Assembly (NCBI GenBank): GCA_002431945.1
Contig: DJET01000005.1
Location: 62,421 to 85,150 of the forward strand
Direction of reading: 5' to 3'
Origin: Ruminococcaceae bacterium UBA5891
GTDB lineage: Bacteria; Bacillota; Clostridia; Oscillospirales; Acutalibacteraceae
DNA: 22,730 nucleotides
Shown: positions 20,727 to 22,730 of the stretch, piece after piece
Layout of the letters: every line of letters starts with the position of its first letter
Numbering within the stretch: the first letter of the stretch is position 1
The notes under the pieces: model-generated
The model's database searches: none
Told to the model about the DNA's origin: nothing
The model's input: only the letters and a program-made list of their open reading frames with translations
Program-made: the position numbers and the translations under genes

Positions 20727-22493
20727 ATGAAAATTATTTGTAAGGACGGCACTGTAAGAGAGTGCGAAAACAAAGAAGAGGAGCTTCACGTTCTTCGCCA
20801 CACCGCGGCGCATATTATGGCGCAGGCTATAAAAAGACTTTACCCCGAAGCGGATTTCGGCTACGGCCCCGCAACCGAAAAGGGCTTTTATTACGACGTT
20901 GACTTAGGCGACGTAAAGCTTGCCGATGAAGACCTTGCCGCGATTGAAGCGGAAATGAAAAAAATCGTCAAGGAAAATCTGCCCATTAAGCCCTTTATTC
21001 TTCCGCGTGCCGAAGCAATCGCGCTTATGGAGGAGCGTAAGGAAAAGTACAAGGTAGAGCATATAGGCGATTTACCCGAAGACGCCGAGATAAGCTTTTA
21101 CAAGCAGGGCGAATACATTGATATGTGTATAGGACCTCACCTTACCTATACAAAGGCGTTAAAGGCGTTTAAGCTTACAAATGTTTCGGGCGCTTACTGG
21201 AAAAACGATAAAAATAATAAAATGCTTACCCGTATAGGCGGCGTAGCGTTTGCAAGCCAGCAGGAGCTTGAGGATTATTTAAAGCTGCTTGAAGAGGCTC
21301 AGCGCCGCGATCACCGCAAAATCGGCAAGGAAATGGGCCTTTTTATGCTTTGCGAGGAAGGCCCCGGCTTCCCGTTCTTCCTGCCAAAGGGTATGGCGCT
21401 TAAAAACGCGCTTATTGATTACTGGCGCGATATTCACTACCGCGATAATTACGTTGAGGTTTCAACGCCTATGATTATGAACCGCAGGCTTTGGGAAACA
21501 AGCGGTCACTGGGATCATTATAAGGATAATATGTATTCCACAATAATAGACGACGAGACCTACTGCATTAAGCCTATGAACTGCCCCGGCGGACTTATGG
21601 TATACCGCAGCCGCCCCCATTCCTATAAGGAGCTGCCGCTCAGAATAGGCGAGCTCGGCCTTGTTCACCGCCATGAGCTGAAGGGCGCGCTGCACGGTCT
21701 TTTCCGCGTACGCTGCTTTACTCAGGACGACGCGCATATATTTATGCGCCCCGATCAGATAACAGACGAGATTATGGGCGTTGTTCACCTTATAAACGAG
21801 GTTTACACCAAATTCGGCTTTAAGTATTTTATTGAGCTTTCAACCAGACCCGAAGACAGTATGGGAAGCGACGAGGATTGGGAGGCGGCTACAAACGGTC
21901 TTATAAACGCGCTTAAGAAGTTAGATCTGCCCTACACCGTAAACGAGGGCGACGGCGCTTTCTACGGTCCTAAGATAGACTTCCACCTTGAGGACAGTCT
22001 CGGCAGAACATGGCAGTGTGGTACAATACAGCTTGATTTCCAAATGCCGCTTAATTTCGGCCTTGAATATACAGACGAAAAGGGCGAAAAGCAGCGCCCG
22101 ATTATGATTCACCGCGTTTGCTTCGGCTCGATAGAGCGCTTTATCGGTATAATAACCGAGCATTTTGCAGGCAAGTTCCCACTTTGGTTGGCTCCGACGC
22201 AGGTTAAGGTACTGCCCGTTTCGGAAAAAACCGCAGAGTATTCCGAAAAGGTTTACGAGGCTATAAGAAAAGCGGGTCTTCGCTGCGAGCTTGACAGCCG
22301 CAATGAAAAAATCGGCTACAAAATACGCGAGGCGCAAAGCGTGGACCGTGTGCCGTATATGCTGATACTCGGCGCAAAAGAAGCTGAAGAAAATACCGTT
22401 TCGGTACGCAACCGCGATACTGCCGAAACCGTAACAATGCCGCTTGACGATTTTCTCGATATGGCGCTTAAGCAAAATAAGAACAGAGAGTAG
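20727..22493 (+). CDS. thrS: Threonyl-tRNA synthetase lacking the TGS domain
   Basis: 588 residues, against ~640 for the common form. The N-terminal TGS domain is absent, so the protein starts almost at the editing domain, which is intact: H-T-A-A-H (25-29) and C134 with H138 in D-M-C-I-G-P-H. The class II catalytic core shows the zinc cysteine C286 (M-N-C-P-G-G), H337 (D-D-A-H-I-F) and motif 2 in H-R-H-E-L-K-G-A-L-H-G-L-F-R-V-R. Motif 3 is changed from the frequent H-R-A-I-L-G-S to H-R-V-C-F-G-S-I-E-R-F. The anticodon-binding domain closes the protein. GGGAGG precedes the ATG, and expression is controlled by the T-box leader. Confidence 0.97.
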   Translation: MKIICKDGTVRECENKEEELHVLRHTAAHIMAQAIKRLYPEADFGYGPATEKGFYYDVDLGDVKLADEDLAAIEAEMKKIVKENLPIKPFILPRAEAIALMEERKEKYKVEHIGDLPEDAEISFYKQGEYIDMCIGPHLTYTKALKAFKLTNVSGAYWKNDKNNKMLTRIGGVAFASQQELEDYLKLLEEAQRRDHRKIGKEMGLFMLCEEGPGFPFFLPKGMALKNALIDYWRDIHYRDNYVEVSTPMIMNRRLWETSGHWDHYKDNMYSTIIDDETYCIKPMNCPGGLMVYRSRPHSYKELPLRIGELGLVHRHELKGALHGLFRVRCFTQDDAHIFMRPDQITDEIMGVVHLINEVYTKFGFKYFIELSTRPEDSMGSDEDWEAATNGLINALKKLDLPYTVNEGDGAFYGPKIDFHLEDSLGRTWQCGTIQLDFQMPLNFGLEYTDEKGEKQRPIMIHRVCFGSIERFIGIITEHFAGKFPLWLAPTQVKVLPVSEKTAEYSEKVYEAIRKAGLRCELDSRNEKIGYKIREAQSVDRVPYMLILGAKEAEENTVSVRNRDTAETVTMPLDDFLDMALKQNKNRE

Positions 22494-22521
22494 TTCTTTA
22501 AGTATTCGCTTTAAAACAAAA

Positions 22522-22548
22522 ATAACCCCGCCGTTTAGGCGGGGTTAT
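22522..22548 (-). terminator. GC-rich hairpin with U-tract on the minus strand
   Basis: ATAACCCCGCC (22522-22532) and GGCGGGGTTAT (22538-22548) form a perfect 11-bp stem. T-rich sequence follows only on the minus strand (toward 22510), so as a classical terminator it serves minus-strand transcription from beyond the window. It may still help stop thrS. Confidence 0.6.
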
Positions 22549-22602
22549 CAGTCTGTCGATAAACCCAAAGTTTTATTTTTTCGGCGTTTACGCCGCATTT
22601 AC

Positions 22603-22633
22603 GTTTTTCCGCTGACAGGCGCGGCGGAAAAAC
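22603..22633. other. Hairpin in the 3' region after thrS
   Basis: GTTTTTCCGC (22603-22612) pairs perfectly with GCGGAAAAAC (22624-22633) around an 11-base loop. A smaller CGGCG/CGCCG hairpin sits just before it (22582-22595). No gene or known RNA family was recognised. Confidence 0.45.
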
Positions 22634-22644
22634 ACCTTGTAAGC

Positions 22645-22671
22645 GAAAACCCGCTTATTAAGCGGGTTTTC
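22645..22671. terminator. Possible terminator hairpin
   Basis: GAAAACCCGCTT (22645-22656) pairs perfectly with AAGCGGGTTTTC (22660-22671) with a three-base loop. The arms carry A4 and T4 runs, so a weak bidirectional terminator is possible, with short U-tracts. Confidence 0.5.
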
Positions 22672-22711
22672 AAGGACACTGGGGCGGTATTGGCGGGGAT
22701 AGAGTGTAGTC

Positions 22712-22730
22712 CGAAAATCTTTGATTTTCG
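22712..22730. repeat. Palindrome at the right edge
   Basis: CGAAAATC (22712-22719) and GATTTTCG (22723-22730) are a perfect inverted repeat around TTT, cut by the window end. It may be part of a longer repeat or terminator that continues outside. Confidence 0.4.

Noticed and set aside
22522..22548. Hairpin as the classical plus-strand terminator of thrS
   Set aside because: On the plus strand the stem is followed by CAGTCTGTCG, without a U-tract. It is kept only as a minus-strand terminator.
1..22730. CRISPR arrays, insertion sequences, phage genes, tRNA or rRNA genes
   Set aside because: Reading found no regularly spaced repeats, transposase or integrase motifs, or cloverleaf or ribosomal RNA signatures.

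Overview
The window reads as chromosomal DNA of an anaerobic, gut-type Clostridia (Bacillota). The evidence is strong AAGGAGG-type ribosome sites, frequent GTG/TTG starts, TTGACA/TATAAT promoters often with an extended -10, a Bacillus/Clostridium-type LexA box, a T-box leader on thrS, a DUF4364 gene, and a codon style rich in ATA, AAA and CTT/TTA. No prophage, transposase, CRISPR, tRNA or rRNA is visible. The organism call is an inference from this style; no marker gene fixes the genus.

Region 1 (1-6950) holds a lone feoA, an AraC-type regulator, and a minus-strand operon of six genes: thuA-like, three different Gfo/Idh/MocA dehydrogenases and two TIM-barrel sugar isomerase/epimerase-like (AP_endonuc_2) proteins. 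This combination recalls systems that cleave or remodel sugars through 3-keto intermediates rather than by classical glycosidases. The promoter of the araC gene and the promoter of the operon, 6.5 kb apart, share a nearly identical 15-16 nt motif in the same place just upstream of the -10 box. This ties regulator and operon together. The operon and araC converge and overlap by 17 nt, and the operon's apparent terminator lies inside the araC reading frame.

Region 2 (6950-11725) carries a TauE/SafE transporter split into two half-size genes. A tight plus-strand run follows: lexA, rnhA, queT-like ECF S component, a secreted GHL10 glycosyl hydrolase and a second AraC regulator. lexA has its own promoter inside the preceding gene, with a good LexA box over the predicted start of transcription.

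Region 3 (11725-14040) is a rhamnose pair, rhaA and rhaD, without rhaB. It is followed by a structured intergenic repeat and a bidirectional terminator shared with gapA, which faces it.

Region 4 (14050-18055) holds gapA, a degenerate histidine-kinase-ATPase-like protein, luxS, a rhodanese-TtcA fusion overlapping luxS, and a DUF4364 winged-helix protein.

Region 5 (18055-22730) holds a two-gene ABC exporter behind a perfect consensus promoter, a threonine T-box leader, thrS lacking its TGS domain, and a cluster of hairpins to the window end.
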